A stretch of 13,760 nucleotides of DNA from DASPSR01 sp035498715 (lineage in GTDB: Bacteria; Nitrospirota; UBA9217): positions 1 through 13,760 of the forward strand of contig DATJZV010000165.1 in the NCBI GenBank assembly GCA_035498715.1, in the 5' to 3' direction. Position 1 is the first letter of the stretch. Each line of letters begins with the position of its first letter. This document shows, one piece after another, positions 1 to 7,103 of the stretch. Below the pieces are notes generated by a model. That model saw only the letters and a program-made list of their open reading frames with translations. It was not told the origin of the DNA and did no database searches. Made by a program: the position numbers and the translations under genes.

Positions 1-105
1 CTCGCCAGGGAGGACCATGATGCTGCACTCAGGATCATGAAGAACGTTATGGGAGTGCAGATCGTGCAATCGGGTACGGAGGTATCAGGTAGGATAGCAG
101 CATAG
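1..105 (+). CDS. C-terminal end of an unidentified protein (partial)
   Basis: Reading frame 1 is open from the left edge to a TAG at 103-105. It gives 34 residues ending in GVQIVQSGTEVSGRIAA. The codons look normal for this genome, and the frame stops about 70 nt before the next gene on the same strand, so this is probably the 3' end of a real gene cut by the window edge. No domain can be named from so short a tail. The alternating hydrophobic residues (VMGVQIVQSG) could be the last strand of a small alpha/beta regulatory domain, but that is a guess. Confidence 0.5.
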   Translation, partial: LAREDHDAALRIMKNVMGVQIVQSGTEVSGRIAA

Positions 106-174
106 CGAGCAAAAGCGTAGGATTCATGTTATTGCATACTCCCTTGCACCATGATCCACATGAGAGGAGGTTTC

Positions 175-1335
175 ATGTTCCTTACCGCTGACCCCGAAGA
201 TATCCTCGAAGGGAAAATCACTGACGTTTATTTCGAACGGGCCCTCAAGATACTGAAGGCCAGGAACATCAATCCCGTCGTCAAGGCAGAGTTTATTGCT
301 AAGAGCCTGCCAGATAAATGGCCTTGGGCACTCCTCACCGGCACGGGTGAGGCCATGGAGCTCATGAAACACCTGAAGGTAAAGGTCAGGGCCATGCGTG
401 AGGGCTCGGTCTTTTATTCATACGAACCGGTCATGGAGATCGAGGGTCGGTACCAGGATTTCTGCGTGTACGAGACGGCGCTTCTCGGGCTCATTTGCCA
501 GGCGTCGGGCGTCTCCACTCAGGCTGCGAGAATGAAAAAGCTCGCCGGAGAGCGACTCGTCATGAGCTTTGGAGCACGCAGGATGCATCCCATCCTCGCG
601 CCCATGATTGAGCGGAACGCGTACGTGGGAGGGTGCGACGGCGTTTCCGTGGTCAAATCCGGCGAGGTCATAGGTGAGGATCCCATGGGGACCATGCCGC
701 ATGCGCTTATCCTGTGCATGGGATCGACCGTTGAGGCGATTAAGGCATATGATGAGGTACTCGATCCGAATCTCAAAAGGGTTGCGCTCGTCGACACGTT
801 TCTAGATGAGAAATTCGAGGTACTGAACGTAGCGGAGGCTCTCGGGAATAGGCTATTTGCCGTAAGGTTCGACACGCCAGGGTCGCGGCGTGGCAATTTT
901 TACCGTATCCTCGAAGAGGCGCGGTGGGAGCTTGAACTGCGGGGGCTCGGCCACGTCAAATTTTTTGTCAGCGGTGGTATCAAGGAAGAGGACATCCCGC
1001 TCCTGAACCCCGTAGTCCACGGCTACGGTATCGGCACCTCAATCAGCAACGCACCTGTCATTGATTTTGCCATGGATATCGTTGAGATCAACGGGAAGCC
1101 GCTTGCGAAACGGGGCAAATGGTCCGGCAGCAAAAGTGTGCTCGTCTGCGCGCGGTGCAGGAAGAGGGAAATCGTGCCGAGCAATGATGCTGTTGAAACC
1201 GCATGCTCCTGCGGCGGTGTGTCCAACAATGTCCTGATCCCGGTGCTCGATAACGGTAGGCCTCTCGTTGAGCAGGAGACACCTTCCCGGATCAGGGAAG
1301 CGGTTCTACGGGGCGTTAAGGATCTGTCTCTGTAG
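175..1335 (+). CDS. pncB: Nicotinate phosphoribosyltransferase (NAD salvage)
   Basis: This enzyme joins nicotinate to PRPP, with ATP hydrolysis, giving nicotinate mononucleotide in the Preiss-Handler NAD salvage pathway. It is cytoplasmic. The 386-residue product matches the compact archaeal/bacterial branch of the family (Thermoplasma type). Visible marks are the N-terminal TADPEDILEGKITDVYF, SFGARRMHP (131-139), GTMPHALIL with the conserved His175, RFDTPGSRRGNF (231-242), and the phosphate-binding FVSGGIKEEDI (264-274) followed by GYGIGT. The C-terminus has C325-x2-C328-x15-C344-x-C346, a zinc-knuckle arrangement known in this branch. The frame also has ATGs at 151 and 160. I chose 175 because a strong GAGAGGAGG lies at 162-170 just before it and the family normally starts at this point. 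No terminator is evident after the stop. The neighbours do not suggest an operon for NAD metabolism. Confidence 0.93.
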   Translation: MFLTADPEDILEGKITDVYFERALKILKARNINPVVKAEFIAKSLPDKWPWALLTGTGEAMELMKHLKVKVRAMREGSVFYSYEPVMEIEGRYQDFCVYETALLGLICQASGVSTQAARMKKLAGERLVMSFGARRMHPILAPMIERNAYVGGCDGVSVVKSGEVIGEDPMGTMPHALILCMGSTVEAIKAYDEVLDPNLKRVALVDTFLDEKFEVLNVAEALGNRLFAVRFDTPGSRRGNFYRILEEARWELELRGLGHVKFFVSGGIKEEDIPLLNPVVHGYGIGTSISNAPVIDFAMDIVEINGKPLAKRGKWSGSKSVLVCARCRKREIVPSNDAVETACSCGGVSNNVLIPVLDNGRPLVEQETPSRIREAVLRGVKDLSL

Positions 1336-1632
1336 CTTTCAACGGCGGCGAAAAGGCATGAGTTTGGTCCTGTAATTTTGTATGTTGTCAAAATGAACTT
1401 ACTCATCTAAAATGAAAAGCTAGATCATAAAATTGAAGGATAATTGTTGCCGTGTGCAACGTATTGTGTCATAGGCTGCTGCGGTGCTGGTCTCGCCTCG
1501 AAGTGAAAAGTATCTAGAGCGCCAGCTGACATTAGCGGTACCAAAAAAGTCAGCGCAATGATAGATTATAACCGCTGCATCCTGTTTATTTCATAGTGTT
1601 GAACCAGGATCGTTGAAAGAGAGGGGATATTC
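1336..1632. other. Intergenic region, no gene seen; two small inverted repeats
   Basis: No reading frame here looks coding. Two short dyads are visible. GTTGC (1446-1450) and GCAAC (1456-1460) are separated by 5 nt. GCTGAC (1525-1530) and GTCAGC (1549-1554) are separated by 18 nt, with a run of six A bases inside the loop. Neither is followed by a T-run. An AT-rich stretch near 1562-1572 (GATTATAA) could be a -10 element for the downstream lipoprotein gene, but I see no matching -35, so no promoter is called. Confidence 0.35.
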
Positions 1633-2205
1633 ATGAGAACCATACAGAGATCATTCTGGGCCTCGATGGTCGTTGTATCGATCCTGTTCACCGCGTGTAC
1701 CGCAACGAAGTTCACAGGTGTCTGGATGGATGAAACCTACCAAGGGCATCCTGCCAAGATCATGGTTATCGCCGTATCGAACACACCGGCTACCAGGAGG
1801 CTTTTAGAAGATGCGTTCGTGAAAGAATTGAAGGACTACGAGACCGATGCCATCGTCAGTTATACTGCACTACCGGACCAGTTGGTGGCGGACAAGGGTG
1901 TCATTAACGCAAAGGCGAAAGAAGTTGGGGCAGACACTGTGCTCATCACGAAAGCAGTCGGCAGGAAGACAGGAACCACGCAATCTCTCTGGGCTGCTTA
2001 CCCGAACGAATACATCGATACAAAGGCGAATATGTATGACGTGAAGTCGGGCAAACTGATCTGGACAGCCTCATTAGAGACCTGGATAAAGGATACCTCA
2101 TCTAAGGAGAGCCAAATACAGGCATTTGTCAAGGTTATCGTAAGGAGGCTGTCAGAGCAAAAGCTTGTTAACCCCGTACCGACTGTATCCAACATCAAGT
2201 CATAA
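1633..2205 (+). CDS. Uncharacterised lipoprotein
   Basis: The 190-residue product begins with a lipoprotein signal: MRTIQR, a hydrophobic stretch, and a lipobox-like LFTAC with Cys22 as the expected lipidated residue. Phe at -3 is slightly atypical. The mature part starts FTGVWMDETYQG and continues with KIMVIAVSNTPATRRLLEDAF, then SYTALP, then GADTVLITKAVG, and ends with a helix-rich region. This alternation of beta-strand and helix resembles small bacterial envelope lipoproteins with a CsgG/LpoB-like alpha/beta fold, but I cannot name a family with confidence. GAGG at 1621-1624, 8 nt before the ATG, supports the start. It seems monocistronic, with about 300 nt before it and 265 nt after it. 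The likely location is the inner leaflet of the outer membrane; the function is unknown. Confidence 0.82.
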   Translation: MRTIQRSFWASMVVVSILFTACTATKFTGVWMDETYQGHPAKIMVIAVSNTPATRRLLEDAFVKELKDYETDAIVSYTALPDQLVADKGVINAKAKEVGADTVLITKAVGRKTGTTQSLWAAYPNEYIDTKANMYDVKSGKLIWTASLETWIKDTSSKESQIQAFVKVIVRRLSEQKLVNPVPTVSNIKS

Positions 2206-2416
2206 TGAGAAGGTAATAATGTAACAGGAAAAGAGATTATGCCCCGCGCTGATGCTCTCTCGCCGTTTCCCTGGGCATGATCGGTTGGATGTCTCAAGAG
2301 AATTCCGGCATTCTTTTCATAGCGCTCCTTTTCGATCATGCGGGAGACGTGTCATCCCAGCGGTGTAATGATGATACCGGCCGTTCACTTTTTAATCACC
2401 AAGTGAGGGAAATCCA

Positions 2417-2445
2417 TTGACAAATTTGTAGGACAGCATTACATT
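2417..2445 (+). promoter_or_regulatory. Sigma70-type promoter of the PilZ gene
   Basis: A perfect -35 box TTGACA (2417-2422) is followed after exactly 17 nt by TACATT (2440-2445), which matches 4 of 6 positions of the -10 consensus. The predicted start of transcription near 2452 leaves a short leader before the PilZ ORF. A 9-nt direct repeat, AGGACAGCA, occurs at 2430-2438 (in the spacer) and again at 2446-2454 (over the expected start site). Its placement around the -10 box would suit a repressor or other regulator. Confidence 0.72.
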
Positions 2446-2470
2446 AGGACAGCAAGAGAGGCATCCGTTT

Positions 2471-2770
2471 ATGCCCAGAGGTGATACAACGATGTCGGCT
2501 GCCAAGACAGAAAAAAGACGAGAGCGGCGTTATTCTTTTCATTCGACGATAGACTATCTCTTGCTTCGAGGTTCTGCCGCTGAAGTCCATAAGGGCGTTA
2601 CCATAGATATCAGCGACACGGGGCTCGGTCTATATTTATTTGATCCTCTTCCTGAAGGACAGACGATAATTATTCAGAACGCACTCCCCGCCGGTGGCAG
2701 GGCTGCAACTATTTGCTGGATAAAAAAAGAGCGCGAGGACTTCTACAAGTCAGGGCTCAGATTTGAATGA
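2471..2770 (+). CDS. PilZ-domain protein, probable cyclic-di-GMP receptor
   Basis: This 99-residue protein is essentially a single PilZ domain. The domain signature is present: an arginine-rich RRERRYSF near the N-terminus (the RxxxR motif that grips c-di-GMP) and DISDTGLGL in the middle (D/NxSxxG). These are followed by beta-strand segments (EGQTIIIQ, RAATICWIKK, FYKSGLRF) typical of the six-stranded barrel, and there is no attached output domain. Such stand-alone PilZ proteins usually act as c-di-GMP-dependent adaptors for motility, pili or polysaccharide machinery. The start is uncertain. ATG 2471 has GAGAGG (2456-2461) 9 nt upstream, and ATG 2492 (MSAAKTEKRR) has AGGTGA 7 nt upstream; residues 1-7 are not part of the domain. 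It has its own promoter and lies convergent to a secretion/pilus ATPase gene that also carries a possible c-di-GMP-binding domain. Confidence 0.88.
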   Translation: MPRGDTTMSAAKTEKRRERRYSFHSTIDYLLLRGSAAEVHKGVTIDISDTGLGLYLFDPLPEGQTIIIQNALPAGGRAATICWIKKEREDFYKSGLRFE

Positions 2771-3145
2771 TGCTATAGCTGTGTTTATGCCGATCGCAGA
2801 CTTCCCTCTCCGGTTTCGCGAATAGCCTTTCACGCAATACTCTTCCCACGGCAAGAATCCTGATCAATAGAGCCCTCCTCACGCGGGAGCTTGCGGGGTT
2901 GCGAGGGTAACACGGATGGTTGCTGTGCAGGGATCGTCAACGTTCCCGGCGGTATCCGACCTTGCGAAGAGACATATACAAAACGCCGATCGCTGTATCT
3001 CGTTTCCCCTTCAGAGACCTTTTTACTGCTCCGGAAAGTTGTCCTGCTTGGATTGTTCTCTCCCGCTCGATCTGGGCACACCGGTTATTCCGTTGGTGAG
3101 GGGGGCTTGGATCTCGACAAAAAACCTCTTAGATGAGGAGGGCCT
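2771..3145. other. Convergent intergenic region, no gene supported
   Basis: Several short frames are open on both strands here, but none has a convincing ribosome-binding site, recognisable motif or consistent codon use, and they overlap one another. The stretch lies between the + strand PilZ gene and the - strand ATPase unit. The only functional candidate I see is a weak terminator-like hairpin at its right end, read on the - strand. Confidence 0.4.
3119..3138 (-). terminator. Weak candidate intrinsic terminator
   Basis: Read on the - strand, CCTC and GAGG form a 4-bp stem around a 6-nt loop (3125-3138) and are followed directly by six T residues (3119-3124). It begins 7 nt after the stop codon of the small membrane ORF, where the ATPase transcript would be expected to end. 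The stem is short, so efficiency is doubtful. Confidence 0.35.
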
Positions 3146-3322
3146 TTAAACTTCTGGCGAATAAACGGCTTGCCCTGGGATTTTCTGCAAGTACCTTGTG
3201 GCGACGCCGAGGCTGATCCCGATGATCACGATAGCAGCGAGTAGCGCCATGAGGGTGAAGCATGTAAAAATGCGGCTTGCCGCAAACATTAAGCGATGAA
3301 CATTGAATTTTGAACTTATCAT
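3146..3322 (-). CDS. Small single-pass membrane protein (58 or 47 aa)
   Basis: The frame runs from an ATG at 3322 (preceded directly by an in-frame TGA) to a TAA at 3146-3148. A second in-frame ATG at 3289 would give 47 residues. The product has a basic N-terminus (SKFNVHR, then FAASRIF), one clear membrane span (FTLMALLAAIVIIGISLGVA) and a short tail ending in RYLQKIPGQAVYSPEV. In the span, third codon positions are mostly G or C, as in neighbouring genes, which favours real coding. It starts 29 nt after the stop of the ATPase gene on the same strand and ends just before a terminator-like hairpin. There is no good Shine-Dalgarno for either start. The span followed by YLQKIP and YSPEV resembles the membrane anchor of class A penicillin-binding proteins, so a truncated remnant is an alternative. 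Function unknown. Confidence 0.45.
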   Translation of the reverse strand: MISSKFNVHRLMFAASRIFTCFTLMALLAAIVIIGISLGVATRYLQKIPGQAVYSPEV

Positions 3323-3351
3323 TCAGCCATCGCATCTGTCCAGTCCCTGCA

Positions 3352-5079
3352 TTATTCTATAAACGTTACCCTGTTGATCTCTTTCAGGGTAGTTTCGCCT
3401 GCCAGGACCCTGGCAAGTGCGGACTGGCGGAGGGTCGTCATGCCTTCGGCGATGGCGGCCTTCCGGATCCAAGACGGTGGTCGTTTTGCGAGGATCATCT
3501 CACGGATGCGGTCGGAAAGGTCCAGAAATTCGGTGATGGCTTTTCTGCTCCGGAAGCCCGTATAGTTGCACTCCTTGCATCCCCCTGCTTCATAGAAAGC
3601 GTGGTCCTTAAATCTTTCGTAGTCCAAGGCCGAGTCCTCGAATTCCTTGCGAGAGAGCCTGACCTGTTTTTTGCATCGAGGGCAAAGCGTCCGCACGAGC
3701 CTTTGTGCCAGTATGCAGTTGAGCGATGAGACGAAATTGTATGGTTCGATGCCCATGTTCAGGAAACGGCCAAGAACATCAAAGGCATTGTTTGCGCGCA
3801 CGGTGGTAAAAACCAGATGACCGGTGAGCGCGGACTGGACGGTTATATGACCTGTTTCGGCGTCGCGGATCTCGCCCACCATGATCTTGTCCGGGTCATG
3901 CTGTAGGATCGAGCGGAGCCCGCTCGCGAAGGTGAGTCCATTCTTTTCGTCTACCGGGATCTGTACCGCGCCACGGACATGGTACTCCACGGGATCCTCA
4001 ATGGTGATTATTTTGTCCTCGCCTGTTGTGATCTCGGAGATGGCAGCGTATAGGGTCGTGGTCTTCCCGCTGTCCGTCGGCCCGGTAACCAGGACTATGC
4101 CATAAGGCCCCCGTATGCTTTTCCGGAACCGGCGGAGGTCATTCTCGTCGAAGCCAAGGCTGTCGAGCCTGAGGGCGCTCACGCGGGCGATGATGGATTC
4201 GCTATCGAGGATGCGGATGACCACGTCCTCGCCGAACGCGCTCGGGATGATCGATACGCGGAAATCGATGGTCTTGCTGCCGCTTTGGAGCCTGAAGCTG
4301 CCGTGCTGCGGCACTCGGTGCTCGGCTATGTCAAGGTCGCTCATGACCTTGATGCGTGAGACGATAGCGCTGTGGAGCTTGATATCGATGGGCTCAGTTG
4401 CAGAATAGAGGACGCCGTCGATACGGTATTTGAACCAGACGTTTTTGTCCGTGACCTCGATATGGATGTCGCTCGCCCGCCGTTGGATGGCGTCAAAAAT
4501 TGTGGTATGCACAAGCTTGATGATAGGGCTCTCGCCCTTATCGATGGTCTCAAGCGGGAGAATCAATTCGCCCTCCCCGCCTTCCTCCTTTTTTACGATA
4601 TGGAACTTAAAGTTCTCGGAGATGGCGTGGAGGACATGTTCAGAGGAGCCGCTCTGTTGCAGGACCGCCTGGATAGCCGAGGAGGTGCTCACGCAGATAT
4701 CGAGACCCTGATTGAGGATTATTTCTAGCTCGTCGATGGCCGGAATGTTGTTGGGATCGGTCATGGCTACGATGAGACTGCCTTCTTCCGAGTCCTCCAC
4801 GGGTACGAACTGGTACCGCTGCATCAGGTCTACAGGTATCTTTTCGAAGAACTTTGGATTGATATGGAAGTCCGTGAGGTCGAGGTATCGCAGACCGCGT
4901 TGTTCGGCCACCGCTTGGGCGAGGGCCTCTTCGCTCACCAGGCCTTCGGCAACGAGAAGTTCTCCGAACCGTTTTTCGCTTCCCTCGGCCCGTGCAAGGA
5001 GCTCGTCAATCTGTACTTGGGTCACTATGCCTTTGGCCGTAAGAATATCGCCTAATCGTTGTCTCCTGAAGGATGTCAT
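3352..5079 (-). CDS. GspE/PilB/MshE-family secretion or pilus assembly ATPase
   Basis: This 575-residue hexameric ATPase would power type IV pilus extension or type II secretion from the cytoplasmic face of the inner membrane. Two tandem RLG-type motifs (RLGDILTAKG at 8-17, RFGELLVAEG at 37-46, each leading into an Leu-rich helix) mark an MshEN domain, known in MshE to bind c-di-GMP. A linker follows, then the ATPase core. Walker A is GPTDSGKTTT (333-342), the Asp box is IITIEDPVEY (357-366), and Walker B is DPDKIMVGEIRD (395-406). A C-terminal metal site has C466-x2-C469 and C501-x2-C504. Two residues are unusual: Asp336 where the family nearly always has Gly, and Arg428 in TTVRANN where the His box normally has His. 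No other pilus gene is visible, so the partner system is unknown. The start lacks a strong Shine-Dalgarno, but the N-terminus aligns well with the family. Confidence 0.9.
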   Translation of the reverse strand: MTSFRRQRLGDILTAKGIVTQVQIDELLARAEGSEKRFGELLVAEGLVSEEALAQAVAEQRGLRYLDLTDFHINPKFFEKIPVDLMQRYQFVPVEDSEEGSLIVAMTDPNNIPAIDELEIILNQGLDICVSTSSAIQAVLQQSGSSEHVLHAISENFKFHIVKKEEGGEGELILPLETIDKGESPIIKLVHTTIFDAIQRRASDIHIEVTDKNVWFKYRIDGVLYSATEPIDIKLHSAIVSRIKVMSDLDIAEHRVPQHGSFRLQSGSKTIDFRVSIIPSAFGEDVVIRILDSESIIARVSALRLDSLGFDENDLRRFRKSIRGPYGIVLVTGPTDSGKTTTLYAAISEITTGEDKIITIEDPVEYHVRGAVQIPVDEKNGLTFASGLRSILQHDPDKIMVGEIRDAETGHITVQSALTGHLVFTTVRANNAFDVLGRFLNMGIEPYNFVSSLNCILAQRLVRTLCPRCKKQVRLSRKEFEDSALDYERFKDHAFYEAGGCKECNYTGFRSRKAITEFLDLSDRIREMILAKRPPSWIRKAAIAEGMTTLRQSALARVLAGETTLKEINRVTFIE

Positions 5080-5381
5080 TTCAGCCGTGCCCCCATTTCA
5101 AAGATCAGCAGGTGGAGTGAGACCACTGTCGCCGCGATCACGGTACCATGGAGAGCGTGAGTCTAGGCTCGATCATGGTCGTGACAACGCTGGGCCTGCT
5201 CTCTACCTCCTGATCATAAAATTACATCACTTCCTCAAGCGTCTGCGGCAAATCGTCCTATGCTATTCCCACCTGGGACGCGGCAAACATCTCTGCCGCA
5301 TCTGCAAATACAATCAGCTTTGGCTCTCAGCAGCTTTAGAGCCTGATTCGGGAATCCTCGGCCTTGAGGCCGCGGAGGATG
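5080..5381. other. Intergenic region with a GC-rich hairpin next to the deacetylase stop
   Basis: No intact gene is supported. On the - strand, TCC-x-CGGCC pairs around a 4-nt loop at 5355-5376: eight pairs with one mismatch. It starts about 5 nt past the stop codon of the deacetylase gene. There is no T-run after it, so it is at best a transcript-end stabiliser or Rho-assisted stop. No promoter could be picked out for the downstream ATPase gene. Confidence 0.4.
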
Positions 5382-6428
5382 TCAAGTGAGACTCTTCCAA
5401 TATTTTCTTTGCACCTTGGCGATCCTTTCTATCACCTGCTCTGCAGCGGGAGAAGGAGCAAGAACTGAAGGCGGGTTCTGTTTTCCAAGAAGGGTCAGGA
5501 GCACGGCTCTGACGCCGCTCCTCAATCCCTCGGGATTGTATCCTCCTTCAAGGGTTATCAGGATTCTGCCGGGGCATGTTTTTTGCGCGATATCCTGTAC
5601 TATGCCGGTAAGGGCGCCAAAGCCATCCCCCGTAACCTTCATGCCGCCGAGAGGATCATGAACAAAGGGGTCGAAGCCGGCCGAGACAAGGATAATCTCA
5701 GGTCGGTATTCGAGGGCTATGGGCTTTAGGATCCTGCTGTAGACATTGATGTACTCCGCGTCTCCGAATCCCGTGGGAAAGGGGGCGTTCACGGTAAACC
5801 CCTTGCCATCGCCGCTCCCGACTTCATCGAACCCTCCGGTGCCGGGATAGTATGGATACTGGTGGGAGGAAAAGAAGAGTACACCGGGATCGCCATAGAA
5901 GGCGAGTTGGGTGCCGTTGCCGTGGTGGAGGTCCCAGTCCACGATGAGGATCCTTTTCAGCCCGTACTTTTCTTTTGCGTATTTTGCGGCTATCGCTATA
6001 TTATTGAACAGGCAGAAACCCATGCCCCGCGCCGGTTCCGCGTGGTGGCCGGGGGGGCGAACAAAGGCGAATATTGAATACGGCTTGAGGATCGCAGCTT
6101 TCGAATTGACAAGAGTGTCTACGGCTTGGAGCAGTCCGCCTGCGGCCAGCCTGGCGATCTCATACGACCGGGCAGAGAGTCCGGTGTCGGGATCGAGTTG
6201 TGAGAAGTGCTTGCCTGCGGTGTTCGCTACGGTCTGTATGTAGAAAGGGTCGTGAACCAGAGCGAGCTCGATCTCCGTGGCAAGACGGGGCGGGATAAGC
6301 GGGAGGCTGCCGAATTCCTTATCAATGAGGTCATGGATCACGCGCAGCCGGTTGGGGCTCTCAGGATGGCCTTCACCGGGGTTGTGCTCCAGATAGCGGT
6401 CGTCTTTGATGATGGCGACGGAGGACAT
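5382..6428 (-). CDS. Histone deacetylase family protein (AcuC/APAH-like amidohydrolase)
   Basis: This is a zinc-dependent deacetylase of the arginase/HDAC fold. Bacterial members remove acetyl groups from small amines such as acetylpolyamines or from protein lysines; the substrate cannot be read from sequence. The 348 residues cover the whole catalytic domain. HNPGEGHPESPNRL is near the N-terminus. RPPGHHAEP contains the catalytic His pair 128-129, and GFCLFNN follows. DWDLHHGNGT supplies zinc ligands Asp166 and His168, and SAGFDPFVHDPLGG supplies zinc ligand Asp253. LEGGYN contains the transition-state Tyr297. All expected catalytic residues are present, so it should be active. It has no signal peptide and is presumably cytoplasmic. 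It is preceded by a striking hairpin in the upstream gap and followed by another hairpin; spacing of 57 nt or more from that element suggests its own leader. The Shine-Dalgarno is weak (AAGG). Confidence 0.92.
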   Translation of the reverse strand: MSSVAIIKDDRYLEHNPGEGHPESPNRLRVIHDLIDKEFGSLPLIPPRLATEIELALVHDPFYIQTVANTAGKHFSQLDPDTGLSARSYEIARLAAGGLLQAVDTLVNSKAAILKPYSIFAFVRPPGHHAEPARGMGFCLFNNIAIAAKYAKEKYGLKRILIVDWDLHHGNGTQLAFYGDPGVLFFSSHQYPYYPGTGGFDEVGSGDGKGFTVNAPFPTGFGDAEYINVYSRILKPIALEYRPEIILVSAGFDPFVHDPLGGMKVTGDGFGALTGIVQDIAQKTCPGRILITLEGGYNPEGLRSGVRAVLLTLLGKQNPPSVLAPSPAAEQVIERIAKVQRKYWKSLT

Positions 6429-6484
6429 TCGTTCAGCCTTTGGCAGCAGTAGTCAAATGTTCAGGATGTAGATATAATGAAAGC

Positions 6485-6529
6485 GAGATCCTTCGTTTCG
6501 CCCATCCTGTGCGAAACGAAGGTTCTCGA
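6485..6529. repeat. Long near-perfect inverted repeat (stem-loop)
   Basis: Arms CGAGA-T-CCTTCGTTTCGC (6485-6502) and GCGAAACGAAGG-T-TCTCG (6512-6529) pair at 17 of 18 positions, with a single T/T mismatch and a 9-nt loop (6503-6511). It lies between the stop of the unknown 176-residue gene and the start of the deacetylase gene, both on the - strand. Neither side has a T-run directly after the stem, so it is not a standard terminator. It could be an RNA element in the deacetylase leader, a processed operon boundary, or an operator for a dimeric regulator. I did not see a second copy in the window. Confidence 0.7.
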
Positions 6530-6572
6530 TTGACATGATGATCTTTTTTAGCAGCCAGTGAGACGATAGTAC

Positions 6573-7103
6573 TTACTTCTGGTCCCGTAGCCTCGCGATT
6601 GGCGGTGGCGCAGCTGCCATGTAATCTTTCACGCTGAACGATTCAAGCCACTTCTGCAAAGCCGGCGGGTTCGGAAGCTTGGTCGGGAGCTTTGCATCGG
6701 GAGCGCAAACGGTTAGGACCGTCTGGACCAGATCTCTGACGCTGAACTCGAGTATCTGCTGGATGGCCTTGGGATCTGCCCCTTCGATCACGAGCGCGTT
6801 CTCACGGTACCACCCATTGCCACGGGGGGCCATTGGACCGCAGGGAATATGTTCGGCGTTTTTGGCTTGAACGTCTATTTTTCTCGCGAAGGCCGAAACA
6901 TCAGCCCGCAGCAGCTGGAGCCCTTTGAACGCGGGATTTGAACATATGCCGGCCTTTCCCCAACAGAGCGGATCGAACCGGGATATATTTATCCCGCAGC
7001 AGTACAGGTAAGAACGTGGCCCCAGGTCTGGCGCCTGGCGGATAATGATGTACAGGAAATCATTTTTGTATTCGTAGGAACGTACGGTTTGGGGTTTTTT
7101 CAA
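6573..7103 (-). CDS. Uncharacterised protein, about 176 aa, TTG start
   Basis: I do not recognise this protein. It is soluble-looking, with no signal peptide or membrane span. The N-terminal half is rich in aromatic and Cys residues (YEYKNDFLYIIIRQAPDLG, then YLYCCGINISRFDPLCWG). The middle has GPMAPRGNGWYRENALVIEG, and the C-terminal part ends in a Pro/Ala-rich tail (MAAAPPPIARLRDQK). No ATG or GTG is available near the 5' end, because an in-frame TAA sits two codons before the first TTG (7115). The TTG at 7103 has GGAG exactly 6 nt upstream, a much better site than the one at 7115, so I use 7103. Long gaps on both sides (about 140 nt each) suggest a single-gene unit. The length of the open frame and the well-placed GGAG argue that it is real. 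Function unknown. Confidence 0.6.
   Translation of the reverse strand: MKKPQTVRSYEYKNDFLYIIIRQAPDLGPRSYLYCCGINISRFDPLCWGKAGICSNPAFKGLQLLRADVSAFARKIDVQAKNAEHIPCGPMAPRGNGWYRENALVIEGADPKAIQQILEFSVRDLVQTVLTVCAPDAKLPTKLPNPPALQKWLESFSVKDYMAAAPPPIARLRDQK

Noticed and set aside
2239..2278. ATGCCC (2239-2244) / GGGCAT (2273-2278) dyad after the lipoprotein gene
   Set aside because: The arms are only six bases with a 28-nt loop and no T-run, so chance is likely.
1998..2339. - strand frame starting MIEKERYEKNAG, partly in the gap after the lipoprotein gene
   Set aside because: About 60 percent of it is antisense to the lipoprotein gene, there is no Shine-Dalgarno at its start, and no motif is recognised.
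2830..3149. Overlapping short frames on both strands between the PilZ and ATPase genes
   Set aside because: Compositions are irregular (many Ser, Arg, Pro), starts lack ribosome-binding sites, and the frames exclude each other.
5141..5326. A - strand frame (EPKLIVFADAAEMFAASQVG..., then DDLPQTLEEVM, then FYDQEVESRPS) with protein-like composition, interrupted by TAG at 5258-5260 and TAA at 5222-5224
   Set aside because: It could be a decayed gene, but 62 codons with two stops is not unusual by chance, no family could be named, and there is no start or ribosome-binding site.
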